NCBI RefSeq assembly: GCF_030651835.1
Contig: NZ_JAUSBX010000038.1
Span: forward strand, 24,366-88,365
Length of the DNA: 64,000 bases
Direction of reading: 5' to 3'
DNA from: Methylicorpusculum sp.
Lineage (GTDB): Bacteria; Pseudomonadota; Gammaproteobacteria; Methylococcales; Methylomonadaceae
Shown: one piece after another, positions 9,601-17,445 of the stretch
How positions within the stretch are numbered: the first letter of the stretch is position 1
Layout: every line of letters begins with the position of its first letter
Notes under the pieces: model-generated
The model's input: only the letters and a program-made list of their open reading frames with translations
Databases searched by the model: none
What the model was told of the DNA's origin: nothing
Translations under genes and position numbers: made by a program

Positions 9601-10281
9601 CACTGCAGGGTCCTTTTCCATGGACGCAAAAAAGGGTGCGCTGCCTAATTCCAGTAAAACCAGAGGATTGTCAGTTGATCCCTGAATCGGCAGAACAGGA
9701 CTGAGCAAGAAGGCATCGAAGACTTTGGCATCATGACCCGCGCCGCTATTACGCACCTCAATGACGGTATCATCCGCTTTGAAAATTATCGGCTCATCGG
9801 CACTGAGCCAAGCATAATCCCAACCTTTTGGTTTTATCGTTACTACCGAGCGCTTCTCCAACCTTTTCGATTCGGGCCCCGCCCAAATTTCAAAACTCTG
9901 CACGCAGACATCCGGTTCTCCCCCCTGCTTCCAACGCGCTTTAAAACGGTGAGGTTTGGTTAATAAGCCGGGATTAATGTTAAAACGAAAACCGACCGTC
10001 CAATGTCCAAACCCGGAATGCAAAGAGCTAATCTCATCCTTTCCTTCCTGAATCGATGTGGTTTCGTCATGGTTTGAAACCTGCCCGTTAAACACAATTC
10101 TGGAATGATCGTGAACAGCAGGCAATGAAGACTCCTTGCCCAACTCAAGAAGAATTTCAGGATTGTGCGCTGTATCTGGGACCGGTAATTGTGTAAATCC
10201 GTCAGAGCCTGAAACCGATAAAATCACTAATGCCAGCCAAAATGTTTTTTCAAGGAAAGGAAAAAGGGTCGAAAAGTTCAT
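6697..10281 (-). CDS. Large secreted protein with tandem N-terminal domains and a clan GH-A-like glycoside hydrolase domain
   Basis: Probably an exported polysaccharide-degrading or -trimming enzyme. The ~1194-aa protein starts with a signal peptide ('LALVILSVSGSDGFTQL'). Two related beta-rich domains follow (about 40-190 and 205-370), each with 'LLELG', 'GFGxW', 'GLxxxxxxFxARxKxGGE' and 'EIRNSGxxxxAKVFDAFLL'. The C-terminal third looks like a TIM-barrel hydrolase: 'FKSTNEIDIR' (Glu about 918, the Asn-Glu acid/base signature of clan GH-A), 'WDIHAYPQNAP', and 'FWLGETGAKA' (Glu about 1035, candidate nucleophile). ATG at 10281 follows 'AAAGG'; the track begins one TTG codon earlier. It neighbours the exopolysaccharide operon and shares a 26-bp upstream motif with it, so the substrate may be the cell's own polymer (inference). 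Exact GH family not assigned. Confidence 0.8.
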   Translation of the reverse strand: MNFSTLFPFLEKTFWLALVILSVSGSDGFTQLPVPDTAHNPEILLELGKESSLPAVHDHSRIVFNGQVSNHDETTSIQEGKDEISSLHSGFGHWTVGFRFNINPGLLTKPHRFKARWKQGGEPDVCVQSFEIWAGPESKRLEKRSVVTIKPKGWDYAWLSADEPIIFKADDTVIEVRNSGAGHDAKVFDAFLLSPVLPIQGSTDNPLVLLELGSAPFFASMEKDPAVQVQTGTAAKGPGTESLLTERDEVQVFHQGFGTWNADFRFELTPAVMPGLYQFFARYKTGGEVSQVSQKFTIKAGPKPDDLSMRGDFVLINTTPWEYQWIKANGGFNLFPGDRWLEIRNSGKADVAKVFDAFLLQKKSQLDDWMDTDQAQARHRFLALIQAVPDAPQRLYVLDGKDNENDVLFSGLVAWGVRQSYKNLAVTYLSGQSAEIMAQSLNLSSLPAAVMTDDHYSILGVLTQPENEADVAHFLTDPANSGILPSPIKLKQSAASTLSEGAPVAWLVGGLQAGLAGVSNFGIDNETVLRPNPDQPYLSLQMMGGEMKAWRIARTQAGGVADIETLTGHSYLWSRGSGYAQLYLHADKATTTLLHLKQSGIVSQGWLDGKPFNFTGDLDTPSGVSKVQSGSSQVAELHLPQGWHSLLIKMVMQHEQGQRFNFAALFTDQSGRPINNMLTQLTDPNADLELNKIATRLRPLIFVEAPANLPHPGEMIKLRVDMRWHPILEETSLPVPLPRFKAQLRLRLVDYSGNDVAVREVEGLFPGQIEVDFGKLEHPGYYAVYSSLHTPDGRLIMNYPADGFSVVRGNAAQKLRLERKKLWNNNYYALADGDKSFMQQGGYFSWLERMGIFKSVGSYPGFDTKYKDQWEDAKQRGLVLFADSSGDSPWLNDHPEEAKNFINQAGAFTRFFKSTNEIDIRLEPEWQKLRDPAHWVERAKREYEQAHQRRSDAHYVGGSLVRPGDKEGAGQWFRQVLQLGLDQYQDAWDIHAYPQNAPRFEGPIGNSDVEDESGVLAAYADLGSKNRLPFWLGETGAKAMHGSTGRRWQAEQVAKMIAWVNSRSNYLGLAFCIGHEYDLAYGRIWDYSMGHKPGEAALYTAGALIDGLSYTAIDTKDDHIQAAYFGETFMIWRADEVSSTWQLPLDEAKSWVLVDVVGRQQALTVNASGLADIPISSSPVYVLTRSDYDRLTQF

Positions 10282-10352
10282 CAAACAACTTGCCTTTCAT
10301 GTCGTTGCGGTTGAGATTACTCTACCGAAGCAATATGAAAATAAACCGGGTA

Positions 10353-10378
10353 GTTTGATTAGGATTAAATTAAGATCG
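10353..10378 (-). promoter_or_regulatory. Candidate OmpR-type operator upstream of the secreted hydrolase
   Basis: Minus-strand reading gives 'CTTAATT' and 'CCTAATC' half sites 11 bp apart inside a 26-bp block matching 5198-5223 at 22 positions. It lies about 70-95 bases upstream of the hydrolase start. Confidence 0.45.
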
Positions 10379-10461
10379 AAGCCTAAATGCTGTTGACAAG
10401 CCCCCATGAAAGGGATTCTCTCGTTCCTAGAATGGCTTTCCCCTGCCCAAAATGTCGCTGG

Positions 10462-10483
10462 AATATCAAACTGGAAATTGCTG
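10462..10483 (+). repeat. 22-bp direct repeat, right copy
   Basis: Same orientation as 5625-5646 with a single G/A difference. The two copies bracket 4.8 kb containing the membrane-protein and hydrolase genes. Confidence 0.6.
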
Positions 10484-10746
10484 GAATATCACACTCACTG
10501 CAGACAAACCAGTGGTTGAAGTTATAAAATTCGCGCTCCTTAGTGTACTATTCAGAGTTAGTTGCATATTTTGCTTTTTAGGTATCCCGGTGTAAATTTC
10601 AATAATTGCGTTTTGTTTCATTTAGCCCGCCCTTCATTTTCCTATCCAAACTGAAATCAATGAAAGGACAAAAGACTGCCTTTTTTCTGAAATTGTTCAG
10701 AAACCCTGATTTTTCGATGCCTTGGAGAGGAATCACACCCCCCTCC

Positions 10747-12213
10747 ATGCGTATTTATTTCACCCGTTTATTATCGTTAAAATCACTCATTATCCTGGGC
10801 TTTGTAATTGCCGTGATGCCGCATTTTTTAGGCGTAATGTATGCCTCTTTTGCGATGCGCGAAACGGCCGGATTAGGCAGAACCTTGAACTTTCAGGTCT
10901 TTGAACAAACCAAGACGATTCGTCAGGTTTTACAAAAGGCGTCCGATATCGAACGCAAAGCCAGGCTTTTTGTGTTGTTGTCAGATCCTGCACTACGTCA
11001 ACCTTATGAACGGCAATCGTATGAATCCGTGAGAGGCGCATTTAAACAGGCCTTGGATGAATTGTTAAAACTTCATGTCGATAATAAAATTGCTCTGCTG
11101 GTCAATGAATTATCGGAAAAGGAAAACCTGATTTACCAGCAAATTATCGGCTCGACGGATAATACGACCATCTCTATGCCCATCGATAAGGCCTTTCAGG
11201 GATTACGAGAATCCTCCAATAATCTTTCCCGTCAATTCGAGCAGCATGTTGAGCATGAATTTAATGAATTACGCAGGCAGTCGGAGTCCTTGGAGCAAGG
11301 ACTGCTGGTCAAAGGTACCATTCTGTTGATCATCTCGATTATCTTCATAGTGGCCTTATTGATTACGCTTTCACGCTCAATGCGGCAATTGGATGCATCG
11401 ATTCGCCGCCTCGGTTCCGGCGACCTCGCCGAACCGATAGCAGTCACAGGCCCTGCCGATCTTCGCTATTTAGGCGATAGACTTGAGTGGTTAAGAACAC
11501 ATTTAATGACGCTGGAGGTTTCAAAACAGCAATTCATGAACAATGTTGCCAAAGAGATTGAGCTGCCGCTGAAACAGATCAGGGAAAGCGCACAACGGGT
11601 TGCAAACGAAGCCGAACAGGACCCCCTAGCACCGCGTCAAGACATTGCAAAAAACCTCTGTGCCAACATCGAAAAGCTCAAATCTGTATCTAAAGAGTTG
11701 ATCCGATACAGTCAGATCAACTCCCAACCGGCAATGAAACTTAAAGAACACATCAACATGAAAGATCTGCTTGAGTCGGTGATCGATCAATTTCATAGCG
11801 ATCTGGAGGCTAAATCCATCAGCCTGAAACAGTTGGTCCGACCGGTCCGCATTTCCGGAATTGACGAGCAATTGCGCAGCATTATCGAGCAGTTGCTTGC
11901 CAATGCCGTCAAGTATTCACCCACGAACGGCGAAATTCGCATTATGCTCCGCGACTCGGGAACACAGATGGAATTGGAAATTGAAGATGAAGGACCGGGG
12001 ATTGACCCTGACGAACGCGAGCATGTCTTTGAACCTTTTTACCGCGGCAAAACCGCTGAAAACACTGACGGTGCAGAAGGATCAGGACTGGGTTTGGCTA
12101 TCGTCAGAGAATATGTTGCCAACCACCAGGGCAAAGTTGATATTATCGATTCACGGCAAGACCAGCATGGCGCCCGTTTCAGGGTTCAAATACCGCTGAC
12201 CGAAGAAGTCTGA
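10747..12213 (+). CDS. Histidine-kinase-like membrane sensor lacking the phosphoacceptor histidine (QseE/GlrK-like layout)
   Basis: Layout: N-terminal membrane segment ('IILGFVIAVMPHFLGVMY'), about 170-aa periplasmic helical region, second membrane segment ('GTILLIISIIFIVALLITL'), HAMP, dimerisation helix and HATPase domain. The ATP-binding domain looks intact: N box 'LLANAVKYSP', G1 'DEGPGIDPDE', F box 'FEPFYRG', G2 'GSGLGLAIV'. The H box reads 'FMNNVAKEIELPLKQI' where the family has F-x4-SHELRTPL: the histidine codon is AAA (Lys) at 11551-11553. It may therefore be a pseudokinase or partner of the second kinase gene. Start is uncertain: TTG 10606 (track), ATG 10660, 10717 or 10747; 10747 fits the usual short tail before the first membrane segment. 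Confidence 0.85.
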   Translation: MRIYFTRLLSLKSLIILGFVIAVMPHFLGVMYASFAMRETAGLGRTLNFQVFEQTKTIRQVLQKASDIERKARLFVLLSDPALRQPYERQSYESVRGAFKQALDELLKLHVDNKIALLVNELSEKENLIYQQIIGSTDNTTISMPIDKAFQGLRESSNNLSRQFEQHVEHEFNELRRQSESLEQGLLVKGTILLIISIIFIVALLITLSRSMRQLDASIRRLGSGDLAEPIAVTGPADLRYLGDRLEWLRTHLMTLEVSKQQFMNNVAKEIELPLKQIRESAQRVANEAEQDPLAPRQDIAKNLCANIEKLKSVSKELIRYSQINSQPAMKLKEHINMKDLLESVIDQFHSDLEAKSISLKQLVRPVRISGIDEQLRSIIEQLLANAVKYSPTNGEIRIMLRDSGTQMELEIEDEGPGIDPDEREHVFEPFYRGKTAENTDGAEGSGLGLAIVREYVANHQGKVDIIDSRQDQHGARFRVQIPLTEEV

Positions 12214-12235
12214 TGATCATGGAATTACCTTTACT

Positions 12236-12829
12236 ATGTTTTTAAATACTCTACGACGCATAGCGTTAACGCTTACTCTAGCCTTGATAACCGGTTGTAC
12301 ACAAACCCATTCCAGCTATTGGCAGAACCGGTTTCCAACCCATTTCAATAATGACCCTTACACTCAAATAGACGTTGATGAACTGCTGAGTTTTGGTGCA
12401 AACATGGCCAATGTGCCGGCCGCATCACGCGCTGAACTGTGTAAATCGTTACTGATGCGTCAAAAAAGTTCACAGGATGCCGGCATTCAATTGCATCTTA
12501 TGGTTGGCCGTCTGCTTTCCGACAGCTGCGGCTCGATTCCCAGCATTCTGGAAGGAATAAGGGCTATCCCTACGGATTACCTGTCCGACACACGATTGCA
12601 AAGGTTGGTTTCCATTAATACGGAAGCGTTAAAACGCATGGATTATAGCCCTGGAAAGCGCAGCAGTATTGAGCGCAGTTCCCAAAAAGCTAAACCGCTT
12701 ATCAAATCGAAAGACGCCAACGAAACAAAGCCGATGAATCAGGATGAAAATCGTCTTTTGCGTGAAAAGCTGGAAGCCATCAGATCCATGGAAAAGCAAC
12801 TGGATGAAAGCGGCGACGGAAGTCAATAG
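12236..12829 (+). CDS. Small lipoprotein between two sensor kinases (QseG-like position)
   Basis: 197 aa with a lipoprotein signal peptide ending in 'ALITGC'. The mature part is mostly helical and polar, ends in a charged helix ('LLREKLEAIRSMEKQLDE') and contains 'CKSLLMRQKSSQDAGIQLHLMVGRLLSDSCGS'-type segments with two cysteines. Genes in this slot after QseE/GlrK-type kinases encode QseG-like outer-membrane lipoproteins that modulate the kinase; the position and lipobox support the same idea here, but sequence similarity cannot be judged by eye. It lies 22 bases after the first kinase and 3 bases before the second. Confidence 0.8.
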   Translation: MFLNTLRRIALTLTLALITGCTQTHSSYWQNRFPTHFNNDPYTQIDVDELLSFGANMANVPAASRAELCKSLLMRQKSSQDAGIQLHLMVGRLLSDSCGSIPSILEGIRAIPTDYLSDTRLQRLVSINTEALKRMDYSPGKRSSIERSSQKAKPLIKSKDANETKPMNQDENRLLREKLEAIRSMEKQLDESGDGSQ

Positions 12830-12832
12830 CCC

Positions 12833-14452
12833 ATGTTTCGCTTCAGGCTGGCATTAGTCATCGTTTTTTCGTTCAGTTTTGTATTATTTCTAGGCGTTGC
12901 GCTTTATTGGGGTTCCAATCAGGTTGCCCTGTATTTTCAGCGTAGCCAAAGTGCTTACGACACGTTCGACCACTATGAGCGCTTGTCGCTGGAAGCCTAT
13001 CGTTATTTCAAACATCGCATGGACCGGCTGATTATTGACAGCCCGATTACCGAAGTTGGCTTGGAACTATCCAAAGATCGCCTCTACGATGCCATGGATG
13101 AGTTGAGAACGGTTGTGGTCAACACGCCCTCTGCGGGTAACCCCAGCGACAAATGGCTTGATAAATCGGCCGAACTGGAAAGAGTGGCGCGCTTCACCGC
13201 TTTTCTGGAAACCAGCGAATACCAGTTTGACGAAGTCGAACGCGTCCATCAGGAAGGCAAACACGACCTTGCGCTGCAAATGCTGTCGAAATTCTCCGCA
13301 GAAGAAATCGACGGAAAGTTCCAGCCGCTGATTGATGCCGCCATCAACGCCGAACGAGAAAGAGCCGCCAAAGCCAAGCAGGAACTGGAGGCTTTGGTGG
13401 CACAATCGCATTGGATAGCCATTGGAGTTTCATCACTGGCCGCGCTGTTTAGTCTCACTTCCGGCGTGTTGCTGCTCCGAGGGGTCAAGAAACCCATAGA
13501 AGCCTTGATGAAAGGAACCGACGAGATAGCGGCCGGCAATCTGGTTTACCGTATTAATCTGGATTCAAATGATGAATTTTCTTTTCTCGCGGCTCACTTT
13601 AACCAAATGGCGCAGGAATTTGGAATGCAGCAACAAAAACTTCGAGAGGGTCGTGCCTTGCTGGAAAAAAAGGTGGCTGAGCGAACATTTGAACTGCATC
13701 AGTTGAATGAAGAATTAAAGCATATGGATATTGCGCGGCGTGAGCTTTTAGCCGATATCAGCCATGAACTGCGCACACCGATTACAGTGATTCGTGGGGA
13801 GGCCGAGGTAACTCTGCGCGGTCACGAACGCGATGCCGATGATTATAAGGATGCTTTGCAACGTATCGTTGAGCTCGCCATGCAACTGGGTAAATATGTC
13901 AATGACTTGCTGTTTCTTGCCCGCGCCGATACCGCCAACCTGCAATTTGAATGGGATTACCTGAATCTGACTGATTTGATAGCAAGTACTGTTGAGGACT
14001 TTCAGGTAATGGCTCAGGAAAATTCGATTACTGTTTCGCTAATGGCTCCGGACGAACCTCTTTGGGTCAGAGGCGACAAACAACGACTTAGACAGGTGTT
14101 GTTTATTCTGGGCGACAACGCCTGCCAATATTCGAAACCCGGCGGACATATTGAGGTTACTTTATGGGCAGACGCAAACGAAGCCAACTTCAGCCTCAGC
14201 GATCAGGGAATAGGTATACCGGCGGAAGATTTGGAGCGTATTTTCGACCGTAAATTTCGTAGCAAGAATGCCCTCAAATCAAGAGATGATGGCTCCGGAT
14301 TGGGTTTGCCCATGGCCAGATCGATCTTAAAAGCACATGGCGGACACATCAGCGTGTCCAGCACCGAAAATTCAGGCTCGCTATTTACGGCTTCACTTCC
14401 ACTGGTTTCTATAGAACAGGATACATTTTCAAATGAACGAGCGATATCTTAA
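12833..14452 (+). CDS. Canonical membrane histidine kinase (HAMP-HisKA-HATPase)
   Basis: 539-aa sensor. Membrane segments at about 5-25 ('LVIVFSFSFVLFLGVALY') and 195-215 ('WIAIGVSSLAALFSLTSGVLLL') enclose a helical periplasmic domain. HAMP follows ('KKPIEALMKGTDEIAAGNL'), then H box 'ISHELRTPITVIRGE' with the phosphoacceptor histidine, N box 'DNACQYSKPGG' (Gln where Lys is usual), G1 'DQGIGIPAEDLE', F box 'IFDRKFR' and G2 'GSGLGLPMAR'. It overlaps the regulator gene by 20 bases, so the two are translationally coupled partners. The stimulus is unknown; the adjacent polysaccharide and hydrolase loci suggest envelope or polymer sensing. Confidence 0.93.
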   Translation: MFRFRLALVIVFSFSFVLFLGVALYWGSNQVALYFQRSQSAYDTFDHYERLSLEAYRYFKHRMDRLIIDSPITEVGLELSKDRLYDAMDELRTVVVNTPSAGNPSDKWLDKSAELERVARFTAFLETSEYQFDEVERVHQEGKHDLALQMLSKFSAEEIDGKFQPLIDAAINAERERAAKAKQELEALVAQSHWIAIGVSSLAALFSLTSGVLLLRGVKKPIEALMKGTDEIAAGNLVYRINLDSNDEFSFLAAHFNQMAQEFGMQQQKLREGRALLEKKVAERTFELHQLNEELKHMDIARRELLADISHELRTPITVIRGEAEVTLRGHERDADDYKDALQRIVELAMQLGKYVNDLLFLARADTANLQFEWDYLNLTDLIASTVEDFQVMAQENSITVSLMAPDEPLWVRGDKQRLRQVLFILGDNACQYSKPGGHIEVTLWADANEANFSLSDQGIGIPAEDLERIFDRKFRSKNALKSRDDGSGLGLPMARSILKAHGGHISVSSTENSGSLFTASLPLVSIEQDTFSNERAIS

Positions 14453-15161
14453 TTCCGGCAAGGCTTTGGATAGCGGATACAAGCATATCTTGCTGGTTGA
14501 AGACGATAAACGGATTGTCGATTTTGTGCAGCGAGGCCTAAAGGCTGAAGGCTATACCGTTGAAGTGGCCGATTGCGGCCAGGATGCCATAGTCATGGGC
14601 ACAGAAGGTAAATTTCAGTTGATCATTCTGGATCTGGGCTTACCCGATCTGAATGGCCGGGAAGTGTGCGAGCGTTTGCGCAACAAAGGTACTGACACAC
14701 CCATTCTGATGTTGACAGCCAGAGACACGGTGCAGGACAAAGTGTCGGGGCTTCGCTCCGGCGCTGATGACTACATGACCAAACCTTTCGCGTTTGAAGA
14801 ACTACTCGCCAGAATCGAGGCGCTATTGCGACGCCGCGGCGGTGGAATACAAGCGGAAGCCAAGGAATTGCAACTTGCTGATCTGGTATTGAACCAGGAA
14901 ACCCATGAAGTGAAACGCGCCGAGGTATTGATAGAACTGACTCCGAAAGAATTTGCCTTGCTGGAATGCTTTATGCGGATGCAGGGCAAGGTGTTGAGCC
15001 GGACCCGGATTCTGGAACAGGTTTGGGGCTACAGTGCAGATCCGTTAACGAACGTGGTGGATGTTTATATACGCCAGTTACGGCGCAAAATAGATGACGG
15101 CCATGATCAGAAACTTCTCCAGACTGTGCGCGGGTACGGTTACAAAATGGACGCTACATAA
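14433..15161 (+). CDS. OmpR/PhoB-family response regulator
   Basis: 242-aa regulator with a complete receiver: acidic pair in 'LLVEDDKR', phosphorylated Asp in 'LIILDLGLPDLNG', Thr in 'MLTARD', Lys in 'MTKPFAFEEL'. The C-terminal winged helix shows 'LTPKEFALLECFMR', 'LSRTRILEQVWGY', 'NVVDVYIRQLRRKID' and 'TVRGYGYKM'. It is the last gene of the four-gene sensory operon. The 11-bp-phased motifs at 5198-5223 and 10353-10378 have the shape expected for this family, which makes the polysaccharide operon and hydrolase candidate targets (inference). Confidence 0.93.
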   Translation: MNERYLNSGKALDSGYKHILLVEDDKRIVDFVQRGLKAEGYTVEVADCGQDAIVMGTEGKFQLIILDLGLPDLNGREVCERLRNKGTDTPILMLTARDTVQDKVSGLRSGADDYMTKPFAFEELLARIEALLRRRGGGIQAEAKELQLADLVLNQETHEVKRAEVLIELTPKEFALLECFMRMQGKVLSRTRILEQVWGYSADPLTNVVDVYIRQLRRKIDDGHDQKLLQTVRGYGYKMDAT

Positions 15162-15408
15162 AAATGGTATGCCTTAACTTATCTTTAATAGCCCAATTTA
15201 AAAACTTTTAAATTTCAATTAATTAGTGCCTGAAAGAAAACTCGATTTTTTATAATTTCGCCGCTGCTTTGATGACGATTTTCCGGGATTTTTGCCTTCA
15301 GATCGAACGATCAGACACTCTGATTGCGCCTAATATTCCTATTTGCGCCAATTTCAGGGCATACCTTTCCTTGGTACACCCTTCATTTGTTATCTCTCGA
15401 CCTGACGT

Positions 15409-15720
15409 TTAGGCGGCTTTTTGGTAAGGTCCTCGTCGTCGATTCGCTTGTTGTTGTGCTTGTTCGCGGAGAACGGCACCCAGCCGTTGGATGTTGCGCG
15501 CCGCAATGGCGAGGGCAACATAACGCTTGAAACCGTCGATACCGTGATCAGGGCATTGATCCAGGCGTTGAACGCCCAAAGCATTTATGGCCGATTCCAG
15601 GGCGGAGTGCTGTCGGCGCAGACGGATGAACTCCGGGGCCGATGCGTGGGCTTTATCGGCTTCAGACCGTCGGCCTTTCTTGGGCAGCACTAAAGTCTTC
15701 AGCAGTTCTTTAATCGGCAT
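15409..15720 (-). pseudogene. C-terminal remnant of a DDE transposase
   Basis: The 103-aa ORF contains 'LRRQHSALESAINAL' and 'CPDHGIDGFKRYVALAIAARNIQRLG', the C-terminal signature of IS5/ISNCY-like DDE transposases, with the final catalytic Glu in 'ALESAIN'. The N-terminal two thirds with the other catalytic residues is missing: sequence upstream of the apparent start (plus-strand 15721 onward) does not continue the protein. It is a truncated insertion-sequence relic, not an active element. Exact IS family uncertain. Confidence 0.8.
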
Positions 15721-15919
15721 ACCTTCTCATGACTGTATCGCGTAGGTCATATCAAGGTTGTCACCTAAAGCTTTCCAAGACTGCTTTATCAGCTGGACAC
15801 AAAGCGTGAACACGCAAACAGAGAGTGAACTGATCACTGTGGATGGCAAAACAGCGAGGGGATCGCGAGATCGAAAAAACAGCAAAAACCCGTTGTTCCC
15901 GTTCGATCGGACTTAAAAT
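15721..15919. other. Non-coding flank between transposase relic and carbonic anhydrase
   Basis: No gene recognised. It includes the 3' flank of the minus-strand carbonic anhydrase gene and probably more insertion-sequence debris ('atcagctggacacaaagcg'). No terminator with a clear U-tract is seen. Confidence 0.4.
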
Positions 15920-16564
15920 TCAAGCATATTTAAAATCGTATTTATATATATTTTCGACCTCGAAATCAGGATACAGCGTTATCAATGGGTTGATCGAGCC
16001 ATCCGATAATCCGTACACCCACCCATGTAAAATGGGACGCTTATGTTCGTGCCAGGATTTTTGCACTATCGAGGTGTAAGCCAGCGTATTGATTTGTTCA
16101 ATGATATTTAACTCCACCAGTCTGTTAACTCGCTGTTCTTCAGTCGGCAACGCATCAACTTCATTTTTATGCAGACGATAAATATCCTTAATATGGAGCA
16201 ACCATTTATTAGTAATCATTAAATCAGGGTGTTGTTTATTTAAAGCCGCTTTAATACCACCGCAATTATAATGACCGCAAACGATAATATGCTTTACTTC
16301 CAGTACATTAACCGCATACTGCAAAACGCTGAGACAATTAAAATCGGTAGAAATCATCTGATTGGCTATGTTCCTATGAATAAACATCTCACCAGGTGCT
16401 GCTTTTACAATGATTTCAGCTGGAACTCGACTATCGGAACACCCAATCCATAAAAATTCCGGCTTTTGTTCTTTGGCTAAGTTTTTAAAATAATCAGGAT
16501 TTTCTGTCTTGACTTCCGTAGCCCAAGCTTTATTTCCTGACAGGAGTTTTTCAAACGATTTCAT
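15920..16564 (-). CDS. can: Beta-class carbonic anhydrase
   Basis: Interconverts CO2 and bicarbonate in the cytoplasm. The 214-aa protein has all beta-class zinc ligands: Cys42 in 'GCSDSRVPAE', His98 and Cys101 in 'VCGHYNCGG', with the Asp44-Arg46 pair of the active site. Length and motifs match the E. coli Can type rather than CynT. It stands alone on the minus strand, with its own leader of several hundred bases containing an inverted-repeat element further upstream. In a one-carbon organism it would feed bicarbonate-dependent carboxylations, but that link is only suggested by the guess at the host. Confidence 0.93.
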   Translation of the reverse strand: MKSFEKLLSGNKAWATEVKTENPDYFKNLAKEQKPEFLWIGCSDSRVPAEIIVKAAPGEMFIHRNIANQMISTDFNCLSVLQYAVNVLEVKHIIVCGHYNCGGIKAALNKQHPDLMITNKWLLHIKDIYRLHKNEVDALPTEEQRVNRLVELNIIEQINTLAYTSIVQKSWHEHKRPILHGWVYGLSDGSINPLITLYPDFEVENIYKYDFKYA

Positions 16565-17223
16565 AATGGCTCCTTCTTGCTAAGCCTTAAAAATACAAAG
16601 GATTCAGACACGTTTTTTAAGTTGGACCTATCAATCCGATGTTATGAATCACTATTCAAACAAAGCCATTGATCACACTATTAACTAAAAATTAGTTTTT
16701 AATCGATACTTTATTTGAGGGCCATTGTATTTACGAAACCTTACACGAACCTTTCCATTACGTGTTATTTGAAAATAGGGCGCTAAATATACGGAGCAAT
16801 GCCATTAAGTTAAGCTCATTTTTTAGGAGCGGGGCCTACCCGCGGCCTAAGATGGTTTAATCGCGGGCATGGCCCGCTCCTACAATAGGGCTTACCGATT
16901 CATTATGATGGCCTTGACTTAACGGCATTGGTTAATAGCCATTCCCAGTTTGTACTTTTTAAACTGACTGAGTCTTGTGAGGAAAACCGCCGCCCCATCC
17001 ATCGAGGATTGACGGCAAAGATCCCGCTGCCGACATTCCTGCAAAATTGAATCCTTCCCGTTTTTGTCATCGAAGAGGGGCTTGCCGGGATGGTTAGTAC
17101 TAAAAAAACGAGAAGAAATACCGAGAAGCCCGTTTTTTAAAGACAAAAAGTGAATAGCTCACATTTTTTCTTCAAAATCCGGGTTAACCTGTGATCCTAT
17201 CTTCAATCCAGTAAGGATGTGTT
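16565..17223. other. 659-bp intergenic region with a MITE-like element
   Basis: No supported gene. The 16798-16930 inverted-repeat element occupies the middle. The 75-aa minus-strand ORF at 16919-17146 runs into that element and has no recognisable features, so it is not called. Confidence 0.5.
16798..16930. mobile_element. MITE-like element with CAATGCC(A/G)TTAAGT ends and internal palindrome
   Basis: Left end 'CAATGCCATTAAGTTAAG' and right end 'CTTGACTTAACGGCATTG' are inverted copies with two mismatches. Inside, 'TAGGAGCGGGGCC' and 'GGCCCGCTCCTA' form a second inverted repeat around a GC-rich core. The same outer end is used by the nested element at 33461-33784. No transposase is encoded, so movement would need enzymes in trans. 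Confidence 0.7.
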
Positions 17224-17418
17224 ATGAAAAAGATCACCCAATACAACTATTGCTCCAGATGCGGAGACGATCTTGATACAGAAGAGGAAATTGAAATTAA
17301 GGCTAATCCGGTTTGCCTGTGGTGCCAGCATATGCAAGCAGAAGCCTACGAAATGAACTGGCAAAGTCGGCAAACCAACGCCATTAACCTGAAAATCTAC
17401 AATAAGCAAGTCGACTAA
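17224..17418 (+). CDS. Small zinc-ribbon-like protein
   Basis: 64 aa with two CxxC pairs, 'YCSRCG' and 'CLWCQHM', 20 residues apart, which is a plausible zinc knuckle. A good ribosome site ('AAGGA', 6 bases before ATG) supports the start. Not recognised as a named family; function unknown. It stands alone on the plus strand, convergent with rlmB, with 27 bases between the two stop codons. Confidence 0.7.
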   Translation: MKKITQYNYCSRCGDDLDTEEEIEIKANPVCLWCQHMQAEAYEMNWQSRQTNAINLKIYNKQVD

Positions 17419-17445
17419 ATCGAACAAATACTGAAGTAATAAACC

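Larger units (their letters stand above)
10285..10605. other. Divergent regulatory region between hydrolase and sensory operon
   Basis: No gene. It carries the second 26-bp phased motif (10353-10378) and the right copy of the 22-bp repeat (10462-10483). The sequence 'GCTGGAATATCA' occurs twice within this copy, 23 bases apart. It must contain the promoters of both the minus-strand hydrolase and the plus-strand sensor operon, but I could not assign clear -10/-35 boxes. Confidence 0.5.

Noticed and set aside
16919-17146. 75-aa minus-strand ORF
   Set aside because: Its end falls inside the inverted-repeat element, composition is unremarkable and no motif is seen.
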